A stretch of DNA of 64,000 nucleotides, taken from contig NC_087067.1 of the NCBI RefSeq assembly GCF_963678635.1, positions 9,841,716 to 9,905,715 of the forward strand. The letters run 5' to 3'. Under the pieces are notes generated by a model, which was given only the letters and a program-made list of their open reading frames with translations, was not told the DNA's origin and did no database searches. The stretch's first letter is position 1. The number at the start of each line of letters is the position of its first letter. Position numbers and translations under genes: made by a program. Shown here in pieces: positions 11,359-21,490 of the stretch. This DNA comes from Symsagittifera roscoffensis. Taxonomy: Eukaryota; Xenacoelomorpha; Acoela; Convolutidae.

Positions 11359-13416
11359 AATGTCAGCCCAAACAGCAGGAAGCTCAGATCGGGATGGGTA
11401 GTAATTGTTGGGGTCTACCACTCTGTTCGGGGCAGGAATTATCACATTGAACCGGCCCTCTGCTATCGTTGTGACCATCGTGTACACAAACTGAAGGGGT
11501 TCTGGCAATGCAGGGTACCCTGTTGACAACACAAAGAACACCTTTACTACATTTTTGGTGAAACGTTGTTTTGCTGCTGTTTCTACCTCAGCCATAGCCG
11601 AGAGCAATGTCATTATCGCCTCCCCTATGACCTCGTTGCTCGGGATCGACCCATCCGTCAGACGTGTCAACAAGCCCCTGCTTTGCAGATGATCATTTGA
11701 GCCTGCAACCACTATCACCTGCGGCTCCATGCTGACCACCCTCCGTACACTTATCATCATGCCTATTGCCTGTCCCCAGTCCAATTTAGGCGCCGTCAAG
11801 AAAATCACGTCGGGCCAAAAGAGAGAACGGGGCGTATAGAGATAATCTGAACTGGCCGCAATCAGATACTTGGCAGCTTTCATGTCCAAGGGATCATAAG
11901 CGGCAAACAGGCCGTCACCGACTGGGGCCTTCAGTTTCCCATATCTCCTGTCATCTCCATCCACCGTGGTCGTTCGGGGGTAGTCCCTTAAATATTCGCC
12001 AGGCGTCTGACCGGGTGGTTTAGCAAACTGCCTGTACATCTTGTGATGCTTGTTATTAGGCTTGTTATCTGCCTGAAACTTGCCCTTACGAGCAGGTGGC
12101 GTCAGTTCCCGGGCTCTCTGGCGGACTTCCGTAAGAGACCGGGTATTCAAAGGTCCAAAGGTATTGTCCTGAGGCAATCCATTCAAATCTGCGTGCCGGA
12201 GCGTAGTCGTGGAGCTGAACTGCTCCTGCTCTGCTAGCAGCGAAACCACGCCCGGTATCTGATATAGTCGCGACACTGTGGGACTTTCTCCGCCGATCAT
12301 TCTCATTGCGTCCTCCCGACACGTCAAGGTATTCATGTTCAACTTCGTTGACATGTCCGTCTTGTACTGTCCCCAATGACTAGGGTCTGATCGGTTCCAA
12401 AGCAGCACGCTGCCTGGTTCAACTCCCTCCGCTGGCACGGCGCTCGTAGACGGTCCGGCTGCTGAAGCAGGGTTTGCCGTGGCAGGCGGGTCACTCCTCC
12501 TAGACACGGTCTGGGAGTTATTCCTGTTCTGATCAACTGATCTCCCGATTCGGCTTTCAAGCGGTTGTGTTCTGGGAGGAGGAGCAGTCCCTAGCCTCTC
12601 TCTTACGTTTGAGCTCGGAGCGACGGGTGCGGCTGCAGCCGTCTCCATTGCCAAGGGCCCTAGGCGGTTGACGAGGGATTCGGGCACGCTTGCCCTTTTT
12701 CTATTTCCTCCGGTCGAGCTGGTCCGAGCCAGAGAACTGGTCGCCCTCGACTCCTGCTCCACTTCCCTCAACTGCGTCTGAAATACATCATTGACCCAGT
12801 GGCTCCCTCGTTGGGTGTTGAAATGTATTCCATCTCTGGTAAGCGCGATGTGATCAATCATGCGCAGCATGTTTTCGAGATCCAGAAGTCGCAGCTCTCC
12901 AGGGTTGTTTCTCACCAGACTGCGGATCATTTCATTCCACCGTGTCACCTTGCCATTCATGAAATCTGCCACTGTGGTGCCCACCAGCGGGTTTTGTGGT
13001 ATCGTGCACAGCACCACAAGCCTGGGCCTGTACTTCTTCTTTAGTTCATTCAGGAGGCATACCAATAGAGGCTCCCACTTGCTCTCCGGAGTCACTGGGG
13101 CTCTTGAGACGTCGTTGGTTCCCAGCATTATTACCAGCGTATCCAGGTGATCTTCGCTCTGGAATTCCATCATCTTGATGACCTGAGCCACTGAGGCTCC
13201 TCCAAAGGACAGAGTGGTAGTCTGACCATAGACGAAGATCTCATTCAGATCCCTCACCAAACTGTCTCCTATGATCAAGTGGCGACTCCCTGGGGGAATT
13301 ACCTGGTCGCTCGTAGCGGGGTTCCAGCTCATGTCATTCAGGCAGGCTCGAGGATGCTCCGCGGCCACTTGCGTGAACTGGTGACGTGCCATCAGATTCT
13401 TCCTAATGTCTACCAC
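11356..13416 (-). pseudogene. Element B ORF2 N-terminal part: SGNH/GDSL hydrolase plus second GxND domain
   Basis: 686 codons. Residues 45-215 form an SGNH hydrolase: block I GDSLV (50-54, catalytic Ser), FGGAS (71-75), GTND (99-102) and the DGIH block (195-198, Asp/His). Such enzymes are esterases or acyl hydrolases. Residues 225-340 are Pro/Ser/Ala-rich linker. Residues 490-686 look like a second related alpha/beta domain with VIVVAGSNDHLQSRG (567-581), a GxND-like block without an obvious GDS. Homology to element C starts at QKSRVV just upstream of 13416. No in-frame ATG exists before the stop near 13479, so the N-terminus is lost or frameshifted. The frame ends at the inserted duplicate at 11358. 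Confidence 0.75.
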
Positions 13417-13440
13417 GCGAGACTTTTGAAAAGTTCCGCC

Positions 13441-14525
13441 ATGCGCAGTCCCCGAGGACGCTACCGTGCGGGGGCGTTGTTAAGGTTTTTCAGATAGCTT
13501 GCGACCTAGCCGGACCTCTAGGAAACTTGACTGGAAGAGGTGACCAGCCGAGTGGGAAAGTGGTTCACAAGGACTGAGCTGAACCGCTAGGAAACTTGAC
13601 TTGAAGAGGTGACCAGCCAAGTGGGAAGGCGGTGCTGGTGTCAAGTGCAGTGCAAGTCAAGGGGACAACCAGCACGGGATCGCTACAACAAGAAGAGGAC
13701 GCACAGGGGTGTTCTCAAGTTGAGCAAACGGGTATCGTTAAAATCCACATTACATTATAGGAAATAAGTGTAAAATTGGATAAGCGGAGCCCCATTGTTT
13801 TGAGGAAGTTTTTACACAAGCAGGCCTGGAAACAGGTCTACGGTTTTCTCTCGAGAGGTTTAGCACCCGGCGCTTAAGGGATTTTTCGGCTTAAGAGGGG
13901 GGCTAAAGAGGGGGGAGGTTAGAAGGGGGGCTGGTTAGGTTAGAGGTTGGTGGTTGTAAATTGTAAAAAGAGGGGACACATTAGAGTAACTAATTGTTCG
14001 GCATCGTCGATTTAGTTACATTAGATACTTAGACGCGATGGTTATAAGAAGCGGATATCCAAATTTAACATCGAGTTAAGGTAGGTAACCTGGTCGCATC
14101 GGCAGGGGGGAACGGACATAGACAGTTTTTGTGATACCCCATAAGGTCGCTAGCAGGGTGGAGGAAACCGCGTGGCAATCGGGTACCAGACATTTTTTCG
14201 GACAAAGGTTGACATCTGTCAGCCTTGAATTTTAGGTGGGTTCATCTCTCTGTTTTGGTGATTTTTCTTGTTTAAATTTTTACGTTTTGGTGAAAATTTG
14301 TTGTTGGTATTTGAACGAAGAGGTGATCACAAGATACCTGCGAAAAAGTTGGGGTTTCAAATAGCCTGAAATAACGAGAGGGAGATAAATACAGGGGGGT
14401 CAGTATTTGGATTTTGGCCATTAAGATAGGGATTTTGGGAAAATTTTTACTAGAGCTCAAGTGGTGGTACACGGTACAGCGGTTCAAGAGTCCCCACAAC
14501 GAAGAAGAAGAGATCCCACTACCCA
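13441..14525. other. G-rich leader-like DNA, no gene recognised
   Basis: Contains a 45-base direct repeat (13518-13562 and 13587-13632) and a plus-strand G-rich tract at 13895-13945. I see no protein frame with recognisable content. Because a gag-like frame starts downstream on the plus strand (15583), this may be the leader or LTR of another, plus-oriented element (E), but no LTR signature was found. Confidence 0.4.
13518..13632. repeat. Two direct copies of a 45-bp unit, 69 bp apart
   Basis: Both copies read CTAGGAAACTTGACT, then GAAGAGGTGACCAGCC, then AGTGGGAA, with few changes. Confidence 0.85.
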
Positions 14526-14529
14526 GACA

Positions 14530-15290
14530 CTTAGTGACAAGTCTTGGGACAGTACCGAAGAAGTCTTGGGACATTGCAGTCTGGAGACTGTCTTGGAGCA
14601 GTACAGTCTTGGGACAGTCTTGGGACAGTGCAGTCTTGGGACAGTCTTGGGACGGTGCAGTCTTGGGACAGTCTTGGACCAGAGCAGTCTTGGTACGACA
14701 CAGTCTTGGGACACTGGTCTTGGGACAGTAGTCTTGGGACAGTAGTCTTGGGACAGTGGTCTTGGGACAGTGGTCTTGGGACAGTGGTCTTGGGACACTG
14801 GTCCTGGGACAATAGTCTTGGGACAGTAGTCTTGGGACAGTTGTCTTGGGACAGTAGTCTGGGGACAGTAGTCTTGGGACAGTAGTCTTGGGACGGTGGT
14901 CTTGGGACAGTAGCCTTGGGACAGTAGTCTTGGTACAGTAGTCTTGGGACAGTAGTCTTGGGACAGTAGTCTTGGGACAGTGGTCTTGGGACACTAGTCT
15001 TGGGACAGTAGTCTTGGGACAGTGGTCTTGGGACACTAGTCTTGGGACAGTAGTCTTAGGGCAAGGGTCTTGGAACAGTAGTCTTGGGACAGTGGTCTTG
15101 GGACAGTAGTCTTGGGACAGTGGTCTTGGGACACTAGTCTTGGGACAGTCGTCTCAGGGCAAGGGTCTTGGGACAGTGGTCTTGGGACACTAACAAGAAG
15201 TACTGGGACAGCACTGAATAGTCTTGGGACAGTAGAGAGAAAACTTGGGACAGAACGAAGAACTGGAGTGACAGTGCTAAAGGGTCTTGT
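14530..15290. repeat. Minisatellite, 14-bp unit CTTGGGACAGTAGT
   Basis: About 45 imperfect units. The core CTTGGGACAGT is invariant in most. Spacers vary (AGT, GGT, GCAGT), giving 14-, 15- and 20-bp periods at the left end and regular 14-bp periods from about 14720 on. The array has no stop in several frames and so creates long spurious ORFs on both strands. It lies directly upstream of the gag-like fragment at 15583, in the same position relative to gag as the TCCGGA repeats of elements A and C. Confidence 0.95.
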
Positions 15291-15582
15291 GACAAGTCGA
15301 ATTAATTGAATCAAAAGCAATAGGACTAATTAGAACACGATAGTTATAGGATCACGAATTAGTAGACTTTTAACAAAATTTTAGAAGGAACAGCAAAGTA
15401 GTTTTTCTTTTTATTAGCAAAACATTATTTTTAACTTTTTTTAGAATAGGATTTTGTAAATACCAAGATTGTACATAAAATCATTTGTAAATAAAAATAA
15501 TGAGACGGAGCAGGGTACCGGTGGCTGAAAAAAGATCTACTGAATCAAAGACAAAATATAACTCGTCGCTACGTAAAACGAC

Positions 15583-16077
15583 ATGGACCCAAAGATAACA
15601 AAGAAGAACTTTTCAGTTAGCATGGTCAGCACGAGGAGTAATACAGAGAACAGAACAAAAGAGGGCACGGAAGGGAAATAAGCAGAACCCGCCATCGAGA
15701 TTGAACTAGAGACACCGGACCAGAGTGTGGTTGAGGTGGAAAAGAAGACGACAGAGTCAACGCCGATGCCGAATGCGGAAGAACCCAATCCAAAGTCCAT
15801 GGAGTTCTCACCGATAGACAATGTAGAGGACACAACAGGGAACACGCCAGAAACGGTGAAGGACGAGTCTCAAGCAAAAAGAACGTCTTTTACTGAAAGA
15901 TTGGCGATAATGGTCGGAATGAAGTCGAGAGACGCAGCAGCGGAAGAAACGAAAGCCGAGAAAAGCAAAACATTCGGAACAGTTTCCACGAGAACGACAG
16001 ACACCGACCAAAACGAAGACCAGATCAGACCGGGAACAGCAACCAACAACAGGACAACAATTGACCATGGAACAACT
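15583..16077 (+). pseudogene. Gag N-terminal fragment of a plus-oriented element (E)
   Basis: A plus-strand frame from ATG 15583, interrupted once by TAA at 15679, runs to about 16077, where LTR sequence starts. Two places resemble the N-terminal gag of element C: MVSTRSN (C has MVETRSQ near residue 50) and TSFTERL (C has SSFSERM near residue 151). The spacing is also similar, with acidic Ser/Thr/Glu-rich sequence between. The similarity is weak but ordered. It would be a distant subfamily, cut at its 3' side by LTR fragment D. Confidence 0.45.
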
Positions 16078-16545
16078 ATGTTTTTAACCGTCTCTACCAA
16101 GCCAGTACTTTCGGTGGTCTTTCTAACATCGGGTCGACAAAAACTTTACTGCTTTCGGCTTTGGTCAAAACACTCAAATTAACCAGATTACATGCAGAAA
16201 AAGTGAGCTCATGGCTGGGTCTCAGTATCCCCAGACCACGAGGTCACTCCTAAAATCAGGGCTACTACTATTTATTGAATTATGATTGTTTTTGTTCAGT
16301 AGATAAAAATCATCATCTCCATCGAAGATGGATCAACCCTTTCCCCCAGCTCCTAGCTTCTCATCCTAGCAAAATGAATTCAGATGTTAATTAAATTCAA
16401 CTCAGGACATGACAGGGAAGCTAAAATTTTATATAAGTTAATAAAAGTTCCAGTCCCGAGACCCCTCCGGATTCTTGAATCCGGGGAAATAAGGCTCTTA
16501 TTCTCCTTCCGGGAGGCTGTCTTCCACCCTTCAGGTAACAAAAAG
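16077..16545 (-). repeat. LTR fragment D
   Basis: Matches positions about 19487-19965 of the left LTR of element C: ACCGTCTCTACCAAGCCAGT, GGTCGACAAAAAC, CATCGAAGATGGATCAACCC, TTCTTGAATCCGG. Both LTR ends are missing. The left edge is fused to the gag-like fragment E. The right edge fades out just before the PLE end at 16583. Same orientation as the LTRs of A, B and C. Confidence 0.85.
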
Positions 16546-16620
16546 CGTGATCGACTTCTAATTTTGAAATTGGAATTTTATTGTTAGATAAGAATTTTTT
16601 AAAATTGTTAATTCAAACGT

Positions 16621-16645
16621 TTTCGCACATTTTGTGCATCGTCAG
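16621..16645 (-). ncRNA. Hammerhead-ribozyme-like core in PLE 3' region
   Basis: The minus strand reads CTGACGA, one T, GCAC, loop AAAAT, GTGC, GAAA: the two conserved hammerhead strands flanking a 4-bp stem II with one extra base. PLEs are known to carry hammerhead motifs in their terminal repeats. Stems I and III and the cleavage triplet were not resolved, so this may be a decayed or minimal motif. Confidence 0.35.
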
Positions 16646-16895
16646 GATATAAAGTTTTTTATTTACAATAAAATGATCAAAGATCATGTATGAAATTCAA
16701 AAAGAACATGTTAGAAATTTTTAACCAATCACATTCTTACATCTGTTATTACGTAATCATTATTTCATCTATTATGACAATTTCCATACTTTTTTGTTAC
16801 TTGAGTCATAATTTTTCGATTTGATGTTTTATCCAAACTGACATGTCAGTTTATTTTTTCAAAAATTGCAATTTGTAGTCATGTTTAAACATGTA

Positions 16896-19055
16896 CTATA
16901 ATTTTAATGTCAGCTCCCTGCTCCTGAACTCCTCGCGCGTGTTAATTCTGGGGCGTTCTTTCCAAATATGTAAGGCCTCCAGAGTGAGGAGTTTCTGTAT
17001 GTTACTTGATTGATCTATAATCTCAGGCTTAAGCTCAGCGCTCTTACCATCCCTGTCACATTCTCTCAAATGTTGCCCTACTGGCGAATCTTCCTTGTGA
17101 TGCTCTTCAATCCGCGTGGTCAAATGCCGGACCGTTTGTCCAACATAGGTGGAATTACATCCACTACATGTGAGCTTGTAGACCACTCTGGATTTCAAAT
17201 CTTTCGCAAAGGGAGATTTAAGGGACGGTAGGCAAGTCTTGAGCTTTCTCGTAGTAAATATCACTTGGGCTCCGGCGTTTTGACGCAGTTTGGCAGCAAA
17301 CCACTCCCATGCATTACCCCGGTATTGTAATGTTATAATGGGTGCACTGACTTTTAAAGGATCTTCCTTGACTGATGTTACCGTTGTTCGTGTGTCAGTT
17401 TTTCGGTCGATGATCTTATTCAACGTTCTTAATACGACACCATCTGACCATTTTTCAGGGTATTGATTATCCACCCATTGTTCTTTATTAATCTTCATTG
17501 CCTTGTCAAAGTTTTCCCATGTTGATGTACTTCTAAAAATCCGATGAACAGTACCCTCAACTACATTGCGTTTATATTGCAATGGAGCGCAGCTTCTGAA
17601 GTTAAGGATAGTCCCAGTATCCGTTGGTTTTTGATACCATCCACATGTTACCTTTTTTCGTGAGTCCACATTAATGTTCAAATCTAGAAAGGCAAAGTCT
17701 CCGTTCGAATCCGGATTTTCGATAGTGAATTGTAAGTTGGGGTGGAGCTCATTAGCTGCTTTTAACACTATATCTGGATCCCCCTTTACCGTCCTCACTA
17801 TATCATCTACATATCTTAGGAACGCTTTGACATTTTCTGTTGATTTTTCTTGATCTCGCTGCTCTTTACATCTCTTACAATACCAAACCATTTCTGAGAT
17901 TTGCTCATATTCTTTGTCGGATACATTACTACACTTTAAATGGTACCAATTTAAACAAGCTTCGCATTCGATCCCCTTACTTCTGTATGTTACCCTCCGC
18001 TCGCAATCAGGGCATGGGCCATTCCGGTTTTCATTTAGCTGTGTCAACGCAGGTACTTCCTTCATTAATGCATATTCGTACTCCTTTAGCCATAAATTGG
18101 CAAGAATGACAGCAAGGGATGCACCCATTGCCAACCCATCCTTTTGTACGTACCATAAACCATTGCATTTGAAGTGCACCTTACTTACAGCCATGTTCAA
18201 CAATTTCTTCATAGTTCCGCGTGCCAGTTTAGGAGGACTAGTTTGTTGGTACAGTTTCCTCAGTGCTATATCTATTGCCTCCTTTAGTGGGACATTAGTG
18301 TACAAACTTTTGACATCCAGGGAGATAATACTCTCATTATAGTCTAGTTCTATGTTCTCTATGATCTCCCGAGCCATTTGTGTGTTTGTCTCAATGTTTG
18401 CCCCCTCAATGTTGTCAAAAAATTTGGCCAACGTTTTATTTAGATGTTCATATGAGCTCCCTGGCAGTGACAGTACAGGACGGAGAGGGGTTCCTTTCTT
18501 ATGTACTTTAGCCAATCCATATAATCGAGCTGGCTGCCCTCCCGTGGACCTAAGCCTACTATACAGTGCCTCATCGATCTCATCTTTCTTTTTCATGGCC
18601 AACAGTTCTTTGTTGATGTCTTTCTCAATTTTCATAACAACACTATCAGTTAAACCTGGTTTTTCGCTAAACTGTTCCGATTGCAGCAGCTCAGTTAGTT
18701 TAGCCTCATATGTCGTTTTCTTCATTACACAGAAGCCAACACCTTTATCGAATGGGACTGCCAAGAGACCATTGTCCTTCAAATACTTCCTGGCTTTCTC
18801 AATCCCTCTATCCGACGGTGTTTGCCGCACACGTTTAGCGTATGATTTTGCAGCAGCTTCAATTTCACATAATTTTTCACCTGGTACCTTTTGCGATTTA
18901 AGCTCAGATAAAAAATTATCAATGTCCGCAAGAAAGTGAAGTTCATTGAAACGATCCCTCACCGGGTGCTTTGGGCCAAAACCTAACACTTCATGAACCC
19001 ACTTGGGTAGCTCAATGCCATCTAGTGCTCTGACCCATTTGTCATTCACTTTCAT
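16896..19055 (-). CDS. Penelope-like reverse transcriptase with PHD insertion and GIY-YIG endonuclease
   Basis: 719 codons. RT blocks: RLYGLAKVHK (177-186), LRPVLSLPGSSYE (191-203), SLDVKSLYTNVP (245-256, catalytic Asp), GLAMGASL (307-314), YVDD (415-418) and FLDLNINVD (456-464). Between GLAMG and YVDD lies a complete PHD-type zinc finger, residues 348-396, with ligands C348/C351, C364/C367, H372/C375, C393/C396 and W391. The C-terminal GIY-YIG nuclease spans 624-700: VVYKLTC (624-630), TYVGQT (636-641), TTRIEEHH (646-653), EALHIW (693-698). The protein would copy the element RNA and nick target DNA. An in-frame TAG at 19092 separates this ORF from the N-terminal part, so the copy is probably dead, although the main frame is intact. 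The call as PLE is firm. Confidence 0.9.
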   Translation of the reverse strand: MKVNDKWVRALDGIELPKWVHEVLGFGPKHPVRDRFNELHFLADIDNFLSELKSQKVPGEKLCEIEAAAKSYAKRVRQTPSDRGIEKARKYLKDNGLLAVPFDKGVGFCVMKKTTYEAKLTELLQSEQFSEKPGLTDSVVMKIEKDINKELLAMKKKDEIDEALYSRLRSTGGQPARLYGLAKVHKKGTPLRPVLSLPGSSYEHLNKTLAKFFDNIEGANIETNTQMAREIIENIELDYNESIISLDVKSLYTNVPLKEAIDIALRKLYQQTSPPKLARGTMKKLLNMAVSKVHFKCNGLWYVQKDGLAMGASLAVILANLWLKEYEYALMKEVPALTQLNENRNGPCPDCERRVTYRSKGIECEACLNWYHLKCSNVSDKEYEQISEMVWYCKRCKEQRDQEKSTENVKAFLRYVDDIVRTVKGDPDIVLKAANELHPNLQFTIENPDSNGDFAFLDLNINVDSRKKVTCGWYQKPTDTGTILNFRSCAPLQYKRNVVEGTVHRIFRSTSTWENFDKAMKINKEQWVDNQYPEKWSDGVVLRTLNKIIDRKTDTRTTVTSVKEDPLKVSAPIITLQYRGNAWEWFAAKLRQNAGAQVIFTTRKLKTCLPSLKSPFAKDLKSRVVYKLTCSGCNSTYVGQTVRHLTTRIEEHHKEDSPVGQHLRECDRDGKSAELKPEIIDQSSNIQKLLTLEALHIWKERPRINTREEFRSRELTLKL

Positions 19056-19091
19056 TAACGGTCTGTCCTGCCGCTCTGCTAGCTTTTTTAA

Positions 19092-19402
19092 CTACTTTTC
19101 ATGTCTATCCTTGATGTCATGGATAGCAATTCTAGCCTGGAGCTTTAGATAAAATGCTATTGAGGGCCACCATTGTTCATCTATCCCTCTCCGCACTACC
19201 TCTCTTGCCTTAGCTAGATCATCGTCTATCTTCTTCTCTTCTGACCTTGCCTGATTTATCTCTGTTCTTAGGAGTTTTAATTGAAAGCTATGCACCGTTT
19301 GGTCCGAAAAAACCCCATTTTCTGGCACCCGAAATCTCAAAAAATCTGGTATTATGTCATTGCTTTGACATTTCCGTAAAAACTTCAATCGATGGAAATT
19401 GT
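19092..19402 (-). pseudogene. N-terminal part of the PLE protein, cut by element C
   Basis: In frame with the 719-codon ORF and separated from it by one TAG plus 12 codons. Contains FHRLKFLRKCQSNDIIPDFL, a conserved N-terminal PLE feature (a helical segment followed by a basic, IIP-F-containing motif). Upstream the frame resumes at 37103 on the other side of element C (reading NYLKYSNKLNNN). The insertion removed no coding bases apart from duplicating four. Confidence 0.75.
19399..19402. repeat. Target-site duplication of element C, left copy (TTGT)
   Basis: TTGT here equals TTGT at 37103-37106. Removing element C and one copy restores the PLE reading frame. The LTR ends are ambiguous by one or two bases. 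Confidence 0.65.
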
Positions 19403-20339
19403 GTAACATTCGCCCGGAAGATACATATCGACGGATAACAAAACTAAGTCTTAAGACGACTGGCTAGTGTCTAAACAGAGCTTTGCATGTTTTTCACCGT
19501 CTCTACCAAGCCAGTACTTTTCGGTGGTCTTTCTTACATCGGGTCGACAAAAACGTTACTGTTCTCCGGCTTCGACCAGAACGCTCAAATTAACTGGATT
19601 ACATGCAAAAATAGTGAGCTCATGGCTGGGTCTCAGTATCCCCAGACCACGAGGTCACTACTAAAAACAGGGGCTACTATTTATTATATTACTATTGTTT
19701 TTGTTCAGTAGATAAAAATCATCATCTCCATCGAAGATGGATCAACCCTTTCCCCCCCCAACTCTTAGCACCTCATCCTTGTCAAAACTAATCCAAATAT
19801 CAATTAAATTCAAGTCAGGACATGACAGGATGCTAAAAGTTCATATGAGTCAATAAAAGTTTTCCGTCCCGAGACCCTTCCGGATTCTTGAATCCGGTGA
19901 ATCAAGCTCCTCAAGTTCGATTTCACGACAACACGGAAGGCTGGTTTCTTACCCTTCACCGTTGTTCGCAACGGCCTTGCAACTATTGTAGCAGCACAAT
20001 AGTTGCAACTCGGAACGTTCTCTGCAATCTGCTGCAGTTTTTCTTCAATTTCGACTTCTTCAATTTCGATAAAGTTGTTCTCGTCAGCGCAACTATTGTT
20101 GTTGTTGTGTTCTTTCACTCGTTTTTTGTTAAAATGGCCGTTTCAGCATTTCTCAGAAATGTGACGTCATCATTCGAATTTTTGAAATTTTAAAATACTA
20201 GAATATTCCAGCCTTCACCGTTTGGCTAAACGTTCCAATAACGCCCTTAGTTCTTAAAAACCACCAATCCGGAAGGCTTACTGCTAAAATTCCGAATTCT
20301 GCAGAGATTGCATTTTGGCCATTCTGGTCGAATGTCACA
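19403..20339 (-). repeat. 3' LTR of element C
   Basis: Begins GTAACATTCGCCCGGAAG and ends GAATGTCACA, forming imperfect inverted termini. More than 99% identical to 36168-37102 by eye. A minus-strand AATAAA at about 19680-19685 is a candidate poly(A) signal. Confidence 0.93.
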
Positions 20340-21154
20340 TACTCCCCGGACAGTCCGGTCAATGTCCTCATTGAATCGCGCAATGTTCTAAATGGTTACA
20401 GTGTCATCGAACAGAATTTACAAAATGCACGAAATTACTTTTATCTACGTCACATCGACTCACTGCAGAATATAAATGGCATCATACTACATCACTATAG
20501 CCTTCAAATTCTTTCATTCATCTGCACATTGAGGATATGACTTAAGATAAAATATTGATTCTGACTTCCAGTGTCAATGTCCCGATTAAAAATTTTTCTT
20601 TTATATTTAAAAGGTGTTGGCTTGCAGGACAGTCCTGCCAACCAACAAGTTAAAATTATCCTACTACGCTCCTTCCCTTCGGAAATCTTGCTTGTTTATT
20701 GTCCTGAATATTAAAACTAAGAAACTTTGTGGTTAAAAAGAACAATGCAACAACCTCCCTCTTCAAGAGATTACTCAAGCCTTCCACGTCACCACAAAGT
20801 GATCAATCTTCCTAAGTGATTAAAAACAATCATGCAGGCTGGAATATTTAAATATACTCTTCCCTTAAGCCTTTCTAAATAAATAATAAGTGTCTCTAAA
20901 GCCACTTCTGCTAAAATCAAAATGCAAATTTATAAATGCAACAATTTCAAAACTCAACTAAATGTTTCAGTTTTCAATTACAACTTGGTTGCTTGGCCTC
21001 TCACTTGAGTTTTTCACACACATAAAACAATTCTGAGTTTTAAGTTTTCTTTATCACTCCTTTGTTCTCTTCTTTTTTCGTCGTTTAGAAGTTCTAAAAC
21101 TTCTAAATTCTCCTAATTTTCTTTCTTGTTGCCTCTTGTTTTCTCGACCATTCA
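20340..21154 (-). other. 3' untranslated region of element C with polypurine tract
   Basis: Minus strand reads CCGGGGAGTA at 20340-20349 directly beside the LTR, the same as in element B, and is the likely polypurine tract. The rest is AT-rich, homologous to 5518-6288, and non-coding. Confidence 0.65.
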
Positions 21155-21490
21155 TCAATGTTCCATTTCTTCCTCCTGTGATACTGACTCCGCACTTTCG
21201 GTTTCCGTGTCTTGTAGCACGTCGTTGGCTATCCTGACGCTGTTGGAAGCCGTCCTCCAACACTTCTGCTCTTCTACCCTCTGTTTACAGCAAGGTAGGG
21301 GATCCACGTTGGATTCTCTGTTTCTACAGAAGCTGTTGTGGAGACACAACGTCACGTTTCTCTCCAGATCTTCTTTCAGCATCTCTGCCTTCTCATTTCC
21401 ACCACGCTCACTCGTTCTGGAAATTCTTTTCACGGCGGTGGTCACTGCATTCCGATGAGTCACGAGAGCTCGCTTGAAAGCTCCTCCAAT
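21155..21490 (-). pseudogene. Conserved C-terminal tail of ORF2 in element C, out of frame
   Basis: Motifs FKRALVTHRNAVTTAVKR, LCLHNSFCRNRE and LPCCKQR match the tail of element B (6289-6600). It overlaps the end of the SGNH ORF in another frame. The junction at about 21470-21490 joins SGNH directly to the tail, so about 5 kb present in B was deleted here with loss of frame. The open frame can be read upstream to 21517, but the first residues are an off-frame reading of SGNH. Confidence 0.65.

Larger units (their letters stand above)
4633..13440 (-). mobile_element. Ty3/gypsy-type element B, 3' part with giant accessory ORF region
   Basis: A minus-strand block containing an SGNH hydrolase frame (11356-13416), a long series of open segments (6289-11107), a 3' untranslated region and the LTR at 4633-5517. 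It is tied to element C by the homologous SGNH ORF (21460-23211), the homologous C-terminal tail (21155-21490), the homologous 3' untranslated region and the LTR. Gag and pol are missing: the block ends abruptly near 13440, where unrelated plus-strand material starts. C lacks nearly all of the segment between SGNH and the tail, so B preserves a fuller version of the family's second ORF. Confidence 0.8.
16583..19402 (-). mobile_element. Penelope-like retroelement, 3' part
   Basis: Contains the RT/GIY-YIG ORF (16896-19055), its N-terminal extension (19092-19402) and a 3' region ending near 16583. The 5' remainder lies at 37103-about 37800, on the far side of element C, which interrupts the coding frame with a 4-bp target duplication. 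About 45 bases of the 3' end (16583-16630) recur at 43108-43155. Total length without the insertion is roughly 3.5 kb, typical of PLEs. Confidence 0.85.

Noticed and set aside
12086-12376. 96-codon ORF starting MGTVQDGHV
   Set aside because: Off-frame reading of the duplicated segment that is already used in frame by the SGNH ORF.
13895-13945. Telomere-like GGTTAGGTTAG stretch
   Set aside because: Only two or three irregular units in a G-rich tract. No array of a fixed telomeric unit.
14530-15290. CRISPR-like regular repeat array
   Set aside because: Units are contiguous without unique spacers, and the context is eukaryotic.
14272-15320. Long open frames on both strands across the minisatellite (254, 113 and 105 codons)
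   Set aside because: They are translations of the 14-bp repeat, which lacks stops in several frames. Composition is purely repetitive.
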